A stretch of DNA of 64,000 nucleotides from Lachnospiraceae bacterium (GCA_014804695.1 JAAUZJ010000030.1:1-64000); one strand, 5' to 3'. Positions 24,556 to 31,504 are shown, numbered from the stretch's first letter. Notes: generated by a model from the sequence alone, not told the origin. Made by a program: numbers and translations.

Positions 24556-25131
24556 CTTTTATCTTCTCCTATCCATATGACCGGGTGTTCCTTCAGGGTA
24601 CATTGATGCGTATACCATTCCTAACCCCTTCCCAAGAACCCGCTAAATTCGTGGAATACCTCATCAAGCGGTTTCTAGGTGTTCCCCTTCCCCTTCTCCA
24701 GGGGGAACATTAAGCTTCCTGATGCCGCGCTGTGCCCACGGACGGGGAAAGAGTTCCCCCTTCCGTGAATAAACTTTTGTCGTGGACCACTATGTAATAT
24801 CGCCTTCCCCCCTGTTGACAAATTGCAACATTCGTATTCTACTGTTAATGTCACAGCGGTGGGAATTAGAGTATTCCCCCAAACCCCCCTTACATAAGGG
24901 GGGCTTTATCAAGCAGTCCAGGCTTTAATGTATCGGCAATCATAGAGCGTATCAGTCCGTCGCACTAAGCTCGCTACGATTCAGGGACAACATGGATGGC
25001 TGCTCTAGGTTGGTTGCCCCTGAATCTACCTCTCTAAGTGCTTTGGGACAGCTTAGACGCTAAGCAGATATTAAACAAGGAAACAGGGTGGGGGAGAGCC
25101 GGGCAACTCTTTCATAAGCTTCAGGCCTGCA
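24556..25131. other. Prophage intergenic region with hairpins, candidate origin or packaging signal
   Basis: 575 bp with no credible gene. It contains an 8-bp hairpin TGTTCCCC (24680-24687) with GGGGAACA (24702-24709) in a C-rich tract, and a long stem-loop with arms 24978-24991 and 25013-25026 (13 of 14 pairs, 21-nt loop), extended by partly matching outer arms GCACTAAG (24962) and CTAAGTGC (25033). In filamentous phages the large non-coding region holds replication origins and the packaging hairpin; it sits between the assembly ATPase and integrase here. Roles are inferred from position and structure. Confidence 0.5.
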
Positions 25132-25896
25132 TCAGCCTGCAGTATTTTCGGCGGTTTCTTCCTGCTTTTCTGTGCTTTCTTCCTCTTCCGGATTTTCGGC
25201 AGCAGGGGGCGCGGCAGCAGGCTGCAGCGTAATCGTGGGGCCCCCTTTGCCCCCACTCATACGCTGCTTCTTGCTGGGGCGTTCCGGGCTGTCAAAATGG
25301 TTATAAGAGTCGTAAATGGCGAAAAGTTTACGGCCGCCGAAAAAGAAGTTTGCTTCAACACGCTCTTTTATGGGATACCAGCATTTAACTGCAGCATACA
25401 GGTTGTCGTTGGTAAGCAGGCCGATGAAAAAGCCGGCATAGCCAAAGCGGCTTACTTTCCGATGTACATGTTCATATTCGATCAGCGAGCGTATCTGCCT
25501 GTCCAGCATTCGGTCAAACTGCGCTGCGAGTATGATGTCATACCCGTAGTGCCGGTGCTGGGAGAAGAAGGAGAGCCATCCGCTATGGCTCACATGCTGC
25601 CATTCCCGGCTGTTAAAAAGAAGCTGCGCCTCATCTATTATCAGCAGTATTTCACCTTCTTTAAGCCGCCTTCCGAGGTGATTTGACAGCTTCCTAGAGA
25701 ACATCAGGAGACGATCCGGGACAAGGCGGTCATTGCTGACAAAAAGATAAGTGCCCTTGCAGCGCTTTATGGCTTTTGTGTCTACATAGAAATTTCCTAT
25801 GATAACACGTTTATGCATCCTTAAGCGGGAACGTATTTCCTTGGCCGTATGAAGGCTTTTTCCGGAGCCGGGAGTTCCTGAATACAATTCTATCAT
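25132..25896 (-). CDS. Zot-domain assembly ATPase (filamentous phage pI-like)
   Basis: 254 residues. The Zot ATPase domain starts at once with MIELYSGTPGSGKSLHTAKEI (Walker A, residues 7-14) and has Walker B ILLIIDEAQ (residues 83-91), then FFSQHRHYGYDIILAAQF. A hydrophobic segment (about 150-165, FGYAGFFIGLLTNDNLYAAV) could be a membrane anchor, and the C-terminal 50 residues are Pro/Glu/Lys-rich. pI-type proteins sit in the inner membrane and drive extrusion of filamentous virions. ATG 25896 was chosen (AGGAGG 7 bases upstream) over an upstream start without ribosome binding site. Its presence is the strongest single marker of an inovirus. Confidence 0.92.
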   Translation of the reverse strand: MIELYSGTPGSGKSLHTAKEIRSRLRMHKRVIIGNFYVDTKAIKRCKGTYLFVSNDRLVPDRLLMFSRKLSNHLGRRLKEGEILLIIDEAQLLFNSREWQHVSHSGWLSFFSQHRHYGYDIILAAQFDRMLDRQIRSLIEYEHVHRKVSRFGYAGFFIGLLTNDNLYAAVKCWYPIKERVEANFFFGGRKLFAIYDSYNHFDSPERPSKKQRMSGGKGGPTITLQPAAAPPAAENPEEEESTEKQEETAENTAG

Positions 25897-25907
25897 AAAT
25901 GAACCTC

Positions 25908-26144
25908 CTATCCGAGAAGTTTTACCCAGCGGGCAATAACGGTCCATGCATAATAAGCGCCTATCGCGCTGATCCAGAGGGTACCTATCTTCACAAAATC
26001 GCCTATGGGAACAAACCAGTTGATGTATTTAAGAAACGGCATTCCGGACAGTTCGTTTATCACCGGCATAAACGGGGAGAGCGGAAACAGTTTGATTACG
26101 GCACTTAAGAATTTATCAAGTATTTCTTTCATAAAAGCAGACAT
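25908..26144 (-). CDS. Small hydrophobic membrane protein, pVI-like position
   Basis: 78 residues with hydrophobic segments (about 10-22 and 47-72, PIGDFVKIGTLWISAIGAYYAWTVIA) and a basic C-terminus (RWVKLLG). It lies between the pIII-like and Zot genes, the place of gene VI in Ff phages, and starts 4 bp after the preceding stop codon with AAGGTGG upstream of ATG. Sequence similarity to pVI was not verified; the assignment is by position and topology. Confidence 0.7.
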   Translation of the reverse strand: MSAFMKEILDKFLSAVIKLFPLSPFMPVINELSGMPFLKYINWFVPIGDFVKIGTLWISAIGAYYAWTVIARWVKLLG

Positions 26145-26148
26145 CACA

Positions 26149-27792
26149 TCACCACCTTATCACTTTTGAAGTTGCAAACATTAGGAATATTATAAAACTG
26201 ACTTTCTCACACGTGCGCATGACTTTTGCGACATCATCAAAAATTGACATATCTATATAAAATGTCTCTTCATAGTCGAGCGCGGGTATTACAACCGGAA
26301 AAGCAAACCGGGGGGCTTCCGGTTCTGTAGAGAGGACCTTAAGCAGGGCAATAAAGTCAAACGGTATGCAGAAAGGAAAAACACCGGTTAGTTCAACTTT
26401 GTAATCGGACATTTCTGGATCAGCATCGGTTCCGGGATCAGGATCCGGATCAGGATCAGTGTCACCACCGGGGGTTGGCTTGGTAGGCGTAGGGTGGGCG
26501 TCTGGTGACGGATAGTAAACAGGCTCCGTTCCGGGTGCAGGTTCCGGGATAGTAACAGGAGTTTCACCGGGAAGAAGATTAGGATTTACTGCAGGAAGGG
26601 ATTCCTTAATAAGTTCTATAAGTTCTGCAGGGGAAAGGTTGTTTCCTACTGCAGTAAGACCGAGGGCCTTCATAAGCGCAAGAAGCTGGCTGAGGGTAAG
26701 GCCGATGTTTGTAAGCGGATCTATAAGCTGCCCGGCCCAGTCATCAGAAAGCCAATCGGCATGGCGGTATACTTTGGCGTAGTTTAGGGCATTTGTTACA
26801 TCGCCCCTGCCCAACAGGTAATTTTCCGCGTCAATACGGCTTGCAAATACTGGAAAATTGACGCTGTAGGAAAAAGAAATACAACTTACACCGGAAACAC
26901 TATTACTATTGTAATTAAAAACGTTCGTCCCATAAGAATTTATAACTGTCCTACTACCTTCTAAATCGAAACCAGTTATAGAAGATGAATTATAAGGAGT
27001 ATAAAAAAACAAACTATATTCTCCTTTGGCTGCATAAGAAGTATTTAAGTATCCTGCTACAGGTAAATTATAGGATGAAGACATATAATATATTTCATGA
27101 GAACCAGAATCTCTTACAAAATCAACATCTACAGAATAACCAAAAGTTTCCCCGCTCCACTGTGCTGCAACATCATACTGGTTGCAGTATCCGGATACAA
27201 GCGGTTCTATGGCAGCAAGTTCGGCGTCTGTCATTTCCTCACCGTTTATCCATTTCTGGTAGAGTTCAGAGGAATGGGCAATAAGCCAGGTGGAGCCGAG
27301 GGCAAAGAAGTCGCCGACATACTGACTTGCAGACTTACAAAGATTTATAATTCCATTTTTATTATCATCATCGTCATCATCATCGTTATTATTGTTAGGC
27401 GCACCGCCCTGGATCACTTCCCAGGAAGTATCCTGGACAAGTTCTAATGCCTCGCTTCCAAACACATAATCCTGACCGCTGGATATATCGGTAATTTTTG
27501 AAATCCAGCCTTCAGGTATTTCCTTTACGGAATCAATAAAGTTTTTACCGGCACGGGCTATTTCTTCCTGGTTGTCTATGACTTCTCCGGCTGCCCAGGA
27601 TATGGCAAACACAGAACCTACTAAAACGCATATCTGGAAGAGCGTTGCAGCAGTAATCCCACCAGCTACTTCAATTACTCCGGTTGCTTCAACCTCATTC
27701 ATATGGGCAGCATCGAAGTAGTCACTGCCAACGGTGATGCTGAGAAGGATAACTGACATGAAGACGGTCAAAATTCGCTTAAATTTGTTCAT
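26149..27792 (-). CDS. pIII-like minor coat/adsorption protein
   Basis: 547 residues. A signal peptide is visible (MNKFKRILTVFMSVILLSITVG). The long extracellular part includes an Asn/Asp run NNNNDDDDDDDN (about residues 135-146), Tyr/Ser-rich beta sequence (about 200-330), then a Pro-rich linker with PGTEPVYYPSPDAHPTPTKP and a DPDPDPDPG run (about 415-470). The C-terminal domain ends with a membrane segment (VSFIIFLMFATSKVIRW). This is the layout of filamentous phage pIII: receptor-binding domains, flexible linker and membrane-anchored C-terminus. ATG 27792 was chosen (GAAAGGTGG upstream). The receptor in this Gram-positive host is unknown. Confidence 0.75.
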   Translation of the reverse strand: MNKFKRILTVFMSVILLSITVGSDYFDAAHMNEVEATGVIEVAGGITAATLFQICVLVGSVFAISWAAGEVIDNQEEIARAGKNFIDSVKEIPEGWISKITDISSGQDYVFGSEALELVQDTSWEVIQGGAPNNNNDDDDDDDNKNGIINLCKSASQYVGDFFALGSTWLIAHSSELYQKWINGEEMTDAELAAIEPLVSGYCNQYDVAAQWSGETFGYSVDVDFVRDSGSHEIYYMSSSYNLPVAGYLNTSYAAKGEYSLFFYTPYNSSSITGFDLEGSRTVINSYGTNVFNYNSNSVSGVSCISFSYSVNFPVFASRIDAENYLLGRGDVTNALNYAKVYRHADWLSDDWAGQLIDPLTNIGLTLSQLLALMKALGLTAVGNNLSPAELIELIKESLPAVNPNLLPGETPVTIPEPAPGTEPVYYPSPDAHPTPTKPTPGGDTDPDPDPDPGTDADPEMSDYKVELTGVFPFCIPFDFIALLKVLSTEPEAPRFAFPVVIPALDYEETFYIDMSIFDDVAKVMRTCEKVSFIIFLMFATSKVIRW

Positions 27793-27855
27793 TTTTGCCA
27801 CCTTTCTTGTATGTTTATACATAATAGACTAATATACTTAAAAAGGAGTAAATTT

Positions 27856-28113
27856 ATGGAAAACATCTTTGTTATTGTCATTTTTGTATTATTTTGTGCG
27901 TTTCTTTACATAAGGTTTTGCAAAACCCCTAAGATTAAAACTGTAAAAGTACCGACTGCAAAAGCGATAAAGCGGAAAAAGAAACACAACAGGAGAATCA
28001 AAAAAATAAAACGTATATTCAAATTACCATACCGGGGTAAAACCGAGATAGTAAAGTACGATCCGTATAAGGAGTATATTGAAAGCGTATGGGATGAAAT
28101 ACAGCGTAAATAA
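27856..28113 (+). CDS. Small membrane protein with basic C-terminus, opposite strand inside the structural module
   Basis: 85 residues: one N-terminal membrane segment (MENIFVIVIFVLFCAFLYIRF) and a strongly basic middle (KAIKRKKKHNRRIKKIKRIFK). A strong ribosome binding site (AAAGGAG, 8 bases before ATG) supports it. It is the only plus-strand gene within the structural block, divergent from the pIII-like gene and convergent with the coat gene, with a terminator between. No family recognised. It could be a regulator, a DNA- or membrane-binding assembly factor, or a moron gene; none can be decided. Confidence 0.65.
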   Translation: MENIFVIVIFVLFCAFLYIRFCKTPKIKTVKVPTAKAIKRKKKHNRRIKKIKRIFKLPYRGKTEIVKYDPYKEYIESVWDEIQRK

Positions 28114-28120
28114 ATGAGTA

Positions 28121-28153
28121 AAGGGCAGGGCACATATATGCCTTGCCCCTTTT
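28121..28153. terminator. Terminator between convergent prophage genes
   Basis: Imperfect stem AAGGGCAGGGCA (28121-28132) with TGCCTTGCCCCTT (28139-28151), one bulge, CATATA loop, then TTTC. It separates the plus-strand 85-residue gene from the coat protein gene. Confidence 0.6.
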
Positions 28154-28168
28154 CATGGTGCGGCGGGA

Positions 28169-28486
28169 TTATCCCCTGACTTTTTTAAGCCACGATATTC
28201 CGAACTTGATACCGACAACCGCGGCAGTTACTACTGCAATCGCAGGAACAACTATAGCAAGTACGGAAAGCATCTGGCTTTTGGTAGTGTCTACAGCGCT
28301 CTGCATTACCGTAGTGACATCAAACGTTGAAGAATCACCGCCACCTTCTGCTGCAAATGCGGTAAGCTTAGTAGAGCCTGCAATCAATGCCGTTGATAAG
28401 GCAAATGAAAGAATAGCTGCTTTCTTTCTGGCGTTCTGGATCATGCCTTTTGCTTTGTTCATTACTTTGCTCATTGCGTTTTTCAT
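28169..28486 (-). CDS. Major coat protein (pVIII-like)
   Basis: 105 residues. A long signal peptide (residues 1-46) ends LTAFAA, with likely cleavage before EGGGDSSTFD. The mature part of about 59 residues has an acidic, amphipathic N-terminus, a hydrophobic membrane-spanning segment (LSVLAIVVPAIAVVTAAVVG) and a basic C-terminus (KFGISWLKKVRG). This is the architecture of Ff pVIII, whose mature form also begins AEG, spans the membrane once and ends in lysines that contact DNA. It lies downstream of two small membrane proteins, as in Ff phages. The ribosome binding site AGGTGA overlaps the end of the preceding ORF. Confidence 0.85.
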   Translation of the reverse strand: MKNAMSKVMNKAKGMIQNARKKAAILSFALSTALIAGSTKLTAFAAEGGGDSSTFDVTTVMQSAVDTTKSQMLSVLAIVVPAIAVVTAAVVGIKFGISWLKKVRG

Positions 28487-28492
28487 TAAAAA

Positions 28493-28624
28493 TCACCTGC
28501 CTTTCATCATCGAAAATACGCTTGTAAAAGTATAATCGAATATTATTACTATAAAACCTATTAAGGAGCCGGCTCCAATGCCAGCACCGGCAAGGTTTAA
28601 AAACTGTTTTACTGTCTCCTGCAT
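28493..28624 (-). CDS. 43-residue membrane protein, pVII/pIX-like position
   Basis: A short ORF (MQETVKQFLNLAGAGIGAGS...SVFSMMKGR) with a good ribosome binding site (GGAGGG, 6 bases before ATG). It has one Gly/Ala-rich hydrophobic segment (LAGAGIGAGSLIGFIVIIF). Its stop is 6 bp before the coat protein gene and its start 1 bp after the previous stop, so it is embedded in the structural operon. In Ff phages tiny hydrophobic tip proteins pVII and pIX lie directly before gene VIII. Assignment is by position and size. Confidence 0.7.
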   Translation of the reverse strand: MQETVKQFLNLAGAGIGAGSLIGFIVIIFDYTFTSVFSMMKGR

Positions 28625-28625
28625 G

Positions 28626-29138
28626 TTATACCCTCCTCAAACGGAATCCATGTATGATCAGGACTCCAAGTATTGTGCCAAGGATGAAAAGTGTGCTCAT
28701 AAATCCGGCATACAGGATATCATTCTGTCTTTCCAGAGTTTCAACCAGCAGGATGGAGTCAATACCGTCTGACTCATACGCTGCATGCGTGGAAGCATCC
28801 GCGCCGTTTCCGATTAGATTGTCTGTACTGTTTCCGCTTACTGTTTCCGGGCTGGAAACCGGACGATTAGGTTTTTCCGGATATGTTTCACTGCTTCCGG
28901 TCACTTCACCGGTAACACTAACAGATTCCGAATCTTCATTAGCATCAGATTCTGCATCTTCATCTATATTCGATTCTTCATCTTCAAAGAACTCAGCATC
29001 TTCCACATCGTTTTCATCCGAATCTTCTTTAGATTCAGGTAATGCAGATTCAGTATCAAGATCTGTAGCTTCAGGAAGTACATCCATGCCATCACCTGTT
29101 GATTCCGTATCCGGGGTTTCAATTGTAAGTTCTTCCAT
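28626..29138 (-). CDS. Acidic single-pass membrane protein of the prophage
   Basis: 170 residues. Residues 1-110 are extremely acidic and low-complexity (Asp, Glu, Ser), with ESDGIDSILLVETLERQNDILYAG following, then one membrane segment (FMSTLFILGTILGVLIIHG) and a basic end (FRLRRV). Topology suggests a minor coat or assembly protein with an exposed acidic domain. I chose ATG 29138 (GGAAGGCG upstream) over a GTG at 29153. It is 2 bp after the ssDNA-binding-like gene and 1 bp before the 43-residue gene, so translation is probably coupled. No family recognised. Confidence 0.65.
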   Translation of the reverse strand: MEELTIETPDTESTGDGMDVLPEATDLDTESALPESKEDSDENDVEDAEFFEDEESNIDEDAESDANEDSESVSVTGEVTGSSETYPEKPNRPVSSPETVSGNSTDNLIGNGADASTHAAYESDGIDSILLVETLERQNDILYAGFMSTLFILGTILGVLIIHGFRLRRV

Positions 29139-29140
29139 AT

Positions 29141-29413
29141 TTACGCCTTCCACGGTTTAAATGAAAAATCCGCGAGACGGGGCTTTCCAAAGCCGTTAAA
29201 ACCGAATTCAGGTATAAACTCCTGTCCCACGCATTCCGGAGTAAGCGTTCCGACTTTCTCATCCGGAAGGAAGAATTCCGTTGCACGCATTCCGAATACT
29301 CCTCTTGAATTGTCTGCCGGCGTACACTCCGAAAATACGGTTATGACCGTAAGCGGTGTACCGTCCGCCTTTTTGTTGAAATTCCTATAACCCAGCACCT
29401 GAAACTTTTCCAT
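29141..29413 (-). CDS. Putative ssDNA-binding protein (pV-like position)
   Basis: 90 residues, no membrane segment. Sequence pattern MEKFQVLGYRNFNKKADGTPLTVITVFSECTPADNSRGVFGMRATEFFLP..GQEFIPEFGFNGFGKPRLADFSF has alternating hydrophobic strands and exposed aromatics, as in small OB-fold ssDNA-binding proteins such as filamentous phage pV. It lies first in the structural operon, the usual place of the binding protein between rep and coat genes. The start at 29413 was chosen over an upstream ATG at 29476 because MEKFQV begins the folded part and AAGGTGAAG precedes it. Function is inferred, not demonstrated. Confidence 0.6.
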   Translation of the reverse strand: MEKFQVLGYRNFNKKADGTPLTVITVFSECTPADNSRGVFGMRATEFFLPDEKVGTLTPECVGQEFIPEFGFNGFGKPRLADFSFKPWKA

Positions 29414-29660
29414 CTTCTTCACCTTTTCCCTTTCCTTATCTGTGCCGTTTTCAGTTACATCCTTGTTAACGCACAAGCGCTGAATGCGGAGTAAGCGCCA
29501 TGACTTCCACCGGATAAAACACGGATTATGAAGAAATGGAAATCCTTGCTTTTTTCAATCCACTCTGATATCATGAAAATAAGCTGTCTCCACTCTGCAC
29601 AGGACTAAGTATCTGCCAGATTACTTGTAGGGCGTCCTGCGCTGGGAGATAAAATATAAT

Positions 29661-29732
29661 AGATATCTATAGATATCAGTAGACATCTACTACTATAAAT
29701 ACCATACATTAGAGTAGATGTCAACAGATATT
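29661..29732. promoter_or_regulatory. 10-bp-phased operator repeats before the ribbon-helix-helix gene
   Basis: Heptads AGATATC (29661), AGATATC (29671), AGACATC (29681), then AGATGTC (29716) and AGATATT (29726). Spacing is exactly 10 bp within each group, placing all sites on one face of the helix, which suits cooperative binding of ribbon-helix-helix dimers. The region lies between the divergent structural operon and the regulator gene. Confidence 0.65.
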
Positions 29733-29752
29733 TATTTGTGTTGGGGCTTTTT

Positions 29753-29935
29753 ATGGGAAAATATAAGAATAAAGCGTATTCATTGCGCATAGACAATGAG
29801 TTAATGGAGAAAGTAAAGATAATAGCAGAAAATGAAGACAGACCAATAAGCAAGCAGTTAGAGCGAATAATTAGGCAATATGTGGAACAGTACGAAAAGG
29901 AGCATGGTAAAATTGAGACTGGGGGGGGTAATTAG
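29753..29935 (+). CDS. Ribbon-helix-helix (Arc/CopG-type) regulator
   Basis: 60 residues: MGKYKNKAYSLRIDNELMEKVKIIAENEDRPISKQLERIIRQYVEQYEKEHGK, the strand-helix-helix pattern of Arc-like repressors (beta strand YSLRID, helices ELMEKVKIIAENE and ISKQLERIIRQYVEQY). ATG 29753 was chosen so that the strand lies near the N-terminus; GGGG upstream is a weak ribosome binding site. It is divergent from the structural operon with phased repeats in front, so it probably represses itself and phage gene expression. It may act as the lysogeny or copy-number switch; this is inference. Confidence 0.8.
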   Translation: MGKYKNKAYSLRIDNELMEKVKIIAENEDRPISKQLERIIRQYVEQYEKEHGKIETGGGN

Positions 29936-29949
29936 GAGCAGATTGCATA

Positions 29950-29978
29950 TTGATTTTGTTTTCTGCATATGCTATAAT
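29950..29978 (+). promoter_or_regulatory. Promoter of antitoxin RNA (RNA II-like)
   Basis: TTGATT (29950-29955), 17 bases, TATAAT (29973-29978) with TGC just before the -10 (extended -10). Transcription should start near 29985 and end at the hairpin 30023-30052. Confidence 0.7.
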
Positions 29979-29984
29979 GCCGTT

Positions 29985-30058
29985 AGGCGAACGAGTTAAG
30001 CAAAATTTGTACACCAAAAACGAAACCCCGGCAGTTGCACCTGCTGGGGTTTCTTCTC
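29985..30058 (+). ncRNA. Antisense antitoxin RNA of a par/Fst-like type I toxin-antitoxin locus
   Basis: A roughly 70-nt RNA running from the promoter at 29950 to the terminator at 30023-30052. It carries ACGAGTTAAGCAA (29991-30003) and TGTACACC (30008-30015). The same two blocks occur on the plus strand at 30160-30172 and 30175-30182, which are the complement of the toxin start codon region and its ribosome binding site. The RNA can therefore pair with the toxin messenger at the site of translation initiation and also at the shared terminator stem, as RNA II does in the par locus of plasmid pAD1. End positions are estimates. Confidence 0.65.
30023..30052. terminator. Shared bidirectional terminator of toxin and antitoxin RNAs
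   Basis: 12-bp stem AAACCCCGGCAG (30023-30034) with CTGCTGGGGTTT (30041-30052), one wobble, 6-nt loop. On the minus strand a T-run (GTTTTTGG) follows, on the plus strand CTTCT. Confidence 0.75.
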
Positions 30059-30082
30059 GATTTATGGCTGAGCAGACCAAGG

Positions 30083-30172
30083 CTAGTTGTTGTCATCCTT
30101 TCCGTCTAGCCATTTGCAGACATAGTAAGCTACTATGCCTGCCAGTACGGAAAGAATAAACGAGTTAAGCAA
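30083..30172 (-). CDS. Fst-like membrane toxin peptide
   Basis: 29 residues starting at TTG: a single hydrophobic segment (FILSVLAGIVAYYVC) followed by KWLDGKDDNN. Fst-family toxins are about 30 residues with one membrane helix, a WLD or VLD motif after it and a polar, charged tail. The TTG start is chosen because AAAGGGGG lies about 9 bases upstream; a longer ORF without this site begins at 30268. Toxin messenger would run from a promoter just after rep to the shared terminator, about 225 nt. Overproduction of such peptides damages the membrane; the antisense RNA prevents translation. Confidence 0.7.
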   Translation of the reverse strand: MLNSFILSVLAGIVAYYVCKWLDGKDDNN

Positions 30173-30252
30173 CCTGTACACCCCCTTTCCGTTGCCGGAT
30201 TGGGTATGACAACAAGACAAGCATATCATATCTTGTCCTGAATAGCAAAGTA

Positions 30253-30282
30253 TGTATAATTTTGTCATATATGCATAATCAA
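30253..30282 (-). promoter_or_regulatory. Candidate promoter of the toxin messenger
   Basis: Minus strand TTGATT (30277-30282), 18 bases, TATACA (30253-30258), directly after the rep stop codon. A 6-bp hairpin (GACAAG/CTTGTC, around 30212-30233) would form in the 5' leader. Confidence 0.45.
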
Positions 30283-30283
30283 C

Positions 30284-31363
30284 TTATGTTAGCAGCGCAT
30301 CATAGTCATATGACCATTCCGGGTTCTTTTCAGTGACGAGATGCCTTAAGCTGCTGCTCATACGCGACACTGCATCATCAAAGTGACGAGTGATAATGTC
30401 AAAACTTCCACCGTCAGCAATGATCACACCGGCGATAGTGGGGAGACACTGCCGGATCAACCAGCGTTTCTTTTCTTCTATAGTCTTCTGCGATGCTTTC
30501 ACATACAGGCGCAGTTTTCCGACCATGCCAACAAACTTTTCCCAGAGAGGGTGGGTAGAACAGCGGGATCGGTTGGAATCATCGGGGACGATCAGCCGGA
30601 CATAGTTATTCAGAATTTCCATAATAATTTCACCCAGCTCTTTACGCTGGATCAGGAAATCGGCGGCGATATTTGCGCGGTCGTTCTTTAATTCTATCTC
30701 CCAGCGTATCCATGGTTCATTTATAAGATCTTTCGGAGATGCAGCTTTTTGGTTCTGCTGGAGCTGTTTATCATAGATCCGGAGCATGACTTCACTTTGA
30801 CGGCTGCCAAAATAAATCGTGTGTCCGGTGCTTTCATTTGTAAATGTAGATTCATAGACATCGCGGTATGTCCTGAATTTACTGACTACATCTTGACGGT
30901 CCAGGAAGCAGCGGATGTCCTCTACTGTAAAGTAGCGTGCATTGTGATCATCAACTGCCAGGTCAAAACGGGTAAGCCAGCCGATTCTTTTAACCTGCTG
31001 GAGAAATTCAATCATTATGCTGTTATTAAAGTCACTAAGGCATGTGACATTCTTTTCAAATGGAATATCATATGTTATTGAATCCTTGAAGTGTGAGAGG
31101 AGATCCGGAAGAGCGGAGCCGCTGATCACAACGTGGATGCCCATGTTTTCATTACCGTCGGACAGTATGGTTATGGGAAAGCCGGTGAGGCGGTGCATCT
31201 TCTTGTATCCATTCGAGCCTTTTGGCAGGAGAAGGAAGTCGGCTTCAGAATATCCAAGAAATGATATCATTTCCCGGACATCGGTTATAATAGTAGAGGT
31301 AAATGCAATCCAGTCAATGGAAGCGTTAAGAGAATTGTCTAAATATTCAGAGTTTCCGTACAT
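30284..31363 (-). CDS. Phage replication initiation protein (Rep_trans family)
   Basis: 359 residues. Diagnostic stretches of the Rep_trans/RstA-like family are SIDWIAFTS near the start, GIHVVISGSALPDL (about residues 75-88), WLTRFDLAVDDHN (about 130-142), FGSRQSEVMLRIYDKQLQQ (about 184-202, with the catalytic Tyr region) and WIRWEIELKNDRA (about 216-228). These proteins nick the double-strand origin and start rolling-circle replication; in filamentous phages they make ssDNA for packaging. It is the first gene after attR, ahead of the toxin locus and structural operon. Ribosome binding site AAGGTG precedes ATG. Confidence 0.88.
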   Translation of the reverse strand: MYGNSEYLDNSLNASIDWIAFTSTIITDVREMISFLGYSEADFLLLPKGSNGYKKMHRLTGFPITILSDGNENMGIHVVISGSALPDLLSHFKDSITYDIPFEKNVTCLSDFNNSIMIEFLQQVKRIGWLTRFDLAVDDHNARYFTVEDIRCFLDRQDVVSKFRTYRDVYESTFTNESTGHTIYFGSRQSEVMLRIYDKQLQQNQKAASPKDLINEPWIRWEIELKNDRANIAADFLIQRKELGEIIMEILNNYVRLIVPDDSNRSRCSTHPLWEKFVGMVGKLRLYVKASQKTIEEKKRWLIRQCLPTIAGVIIADGGSFDIITRHFDDAVSRMSSSLRHLVTEKNPEWSYDYDALLT

Positions 31364-31381
31364 GTCACACCTTGTATTTAG

Positions 31382-31408
31382 TACCCCCGTATTACTATAC
31401 CGGGGGTA
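31382..31408. other. GC-rich hairpin between rep and attR
   Basis: Perfect 8-bp stem TACCCCCG (31382-31389) with CGGGGGTA (31401-31408) and 11-nt loop, 19 bp before the rep start codon. Candidate replication-origin or packaging hairpin. A second small palindrome GAAAATT-AC-AATTTTC lies at 31470-31485 near attR and could be an integrase arm site. Confidence 0.5.
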
Positions 31409-31504
31409 TAAGCCCTTTCCGGCATGGCGAGAATTGTTTGAAAAAAATGCTTTTCGGGCACGATTGTCAGAAAATTACAATTTTCAGGATTTTCGGTAAT
31501 TGTA

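Noticed and set aside
2078-24830. The 16-mer TTGACAAATTGCAACA occurs at 2078-2093 and again at 24815-24830, near both mobile regions.
   Set aside because: In a 64-kb A/T-rich window one such exact 16-mer pair is not far from chance, part of it is a -35-like hexamer, and neither site lies at a proven element end of the same family.
29490-29600. Minus-strand ORF of about 39 codons (MISEWIEKSKDFHFF...) upstream of the ssDNA-binding-like gene.
   Set aside because: No convincing ribosome binding site and no recognisable pattern; kept out of the feature list.
30083-30268. 61-codon version of the toxin ORF beginning at 30268.
   Set aside because: The extra N-terminal residues are Cys-rich, lack a ribosome binding site and cover the predicted untranslated leader; the TTG start at 30172 fits the family length.
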